Positions 63,606-64,000 of a stretch of 64,000 nt of DNA are shown here, one piece after another. Position numbers and translations under genes: made by a program. Below the pieces are notes generated by a model. The model was not told where the DNA came from and did no database searches. It saw nothing but the letters and a program-made list of their open reading frames with translations. Each line of letters begins with the position of its first letter. The stretch's first letter is position 1. The DNA comes from Acerihabitans sp047324305 (lineage in GTDB: Bacteria; Pseudomonadota; Gammaproteobacteria; Enterobacterales; Enterobacteriaceae), in contig NZ_CP178740.1 in assembly GCF_047324305.1 (NCBI RefSeq), forward strand, positions 2,790,001 to 2,854,000, read 5' to 3'.

Positions 63606-63866
63606 ATGGCACACAAAAAGGCTGGCGGCTCGACTCGTAACGGTCGCGACTCAGAAAGTAAACGCCTGGGCGTCAAACGCTTCGGCGGCGAAGCTGTTTT
63701 AGCAGGCAGCATCATCGTTCGCCAGCGTGGAACTAAATTCCACCCCGGCACCAACGTTGGTTGCGGTAAAGACCACACTCTGTTTGCTTTGGCTACTGGT
63801 AAAATCCAGTTCGAAGTTAAAGGACCGAAAAACCGCAAGTTTGTCAGCATCGTAGCAGCTGAATAA
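63606..63866 (+). CDS. rpmA: 50S ribosomal protein L27
   Basis: L27 (86 residues) reaches with its N-terminus into the peptidyl-transferase centre. It begins MAHKKAGGSTRNGRDSESKR and contains IVRQRGTKFHPG and GKDHTLFAL. GGGGAGCACAC precedes the ATG. It ends the rplU-rpmA operon at a strong terminator. Confidence 0.99.
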   Translation: MAHKKAGGSTRNGRDSESKRLGVKRFGGEAVLAGSIIVRQRGTKFHPGTNVGCGKDHTLFALATGKIQFEVKGPKNRKFVSIVAAE

Positions 63867-63933
63867 ATTTTCCGTTTTTTGCTGGCCGCGGCTCCGATAG
63901 CCCGGCCCAGGCAACACGTCCCGATAACAGAGC

Positions 63934-63962
63934 AAAGCCCCGCAATTCTTGCGGGGCTTTTT
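63934..63962 (+). terminator. Intrinsic terminator of rplU-rpmA
   Basis: AAAGCCCCGCAA (63934-63945) and TTGCGGGGCTTT (63949-63960) form a 12-bp stem with a TTC loop and a T-tail. Confidence 0.93.
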
Positions 63963-64000
63963 ACTTTTCTTTCCGGCCACGTTTCGCGTTAAACACTCAT

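Overview
The window is a 64-kb stretch of chromosome from a gammaproteobacterium of the order Enterobacterales. Most genes are recognisable orthologues of Escherichia coli genes, in nearly the E. coli order of the 94-96 min region (aspA to mpl). A second block (yhcN, argR, mdh, sfsB, ispB, rplU, rpmA) lies near 72-73 min in E. coli. The high GC coding bias, the many short repeats and the loss of several standard loci suggest a Sodalis-like or related Pectobacteriaceae/Bruguierivoracaceae lineage. That assignment is an inference from memory, not a database result.

Layout. 1-9.3 kb: aspA (partial), fxsA, the sigma32-driven groES-groEL operon, yjeI, the EF-P modification set (epmB, efp, epmA), the entericidins ecnA/ecnB, a guanidine-II riboswitch with its exporter gdx (sugE), and blc. 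9.3-15.3 kb: rsgA-psd-mscM on the minus strand and orn on the plus strand. 15.5-17.6 kb: three identical tRNA-Gly(GCC) genes, with a phosphonopyruvate hydrolase gene between the second and third, then a spacer with two perfect DnaA boxes at the position of E. coli datA. 17.6-31.5 kb: queG, then nnr-tsaE-amiB-mutL-miaA-hfq-hflX-hflK-hflC, a tandem palindromic repeat array, yjeT and purA. 31.5-38.4 kb: a decayed nsrR remnant, rnr-rlmB, bsmA, yjfP, and the ribosomal operon rpsF-priB-rpsR-rplI. 38.5-51 kb: ytfB, fklB, cysQ, ytfJ, ytfK, ytfL, msrA, the tamA-tamB-ytfP operon and ppa. 51.3-54.7 kb: a chemoreceptor gene with a FliA-type promoter, then 1.8 kb of non-coding repeats. 54.7-64 kb: fbp, mpl, yhcN, argR, mdh, two Mu-type DNA-binding proteins around sfsB, ispB, and rplU-rpmA.

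Most of the content is core housekeeping: protein folding, translation-factor modification, ribosome biogenesis and recycling, RNA decay, tRNA modification, mismatch repair, cell-wall separation and recycling, and outer-membrane assembly. The accessory signals sit between genes: the phosphonate gene between tRNA copies, two arrays of a roughly 106-bp palindromic unit 24 kb apart, a roughly 0.87-kb imperfect inverted repeat, and the nsrR remnant. Relative to E. coli, several loci are missing from their expected slots: frdABCD/ampC, yjeH, cycA/ytfE and ytfQRT-yjfF. I found no CRISPR array, no intact insertion sequence and no intact prophage.
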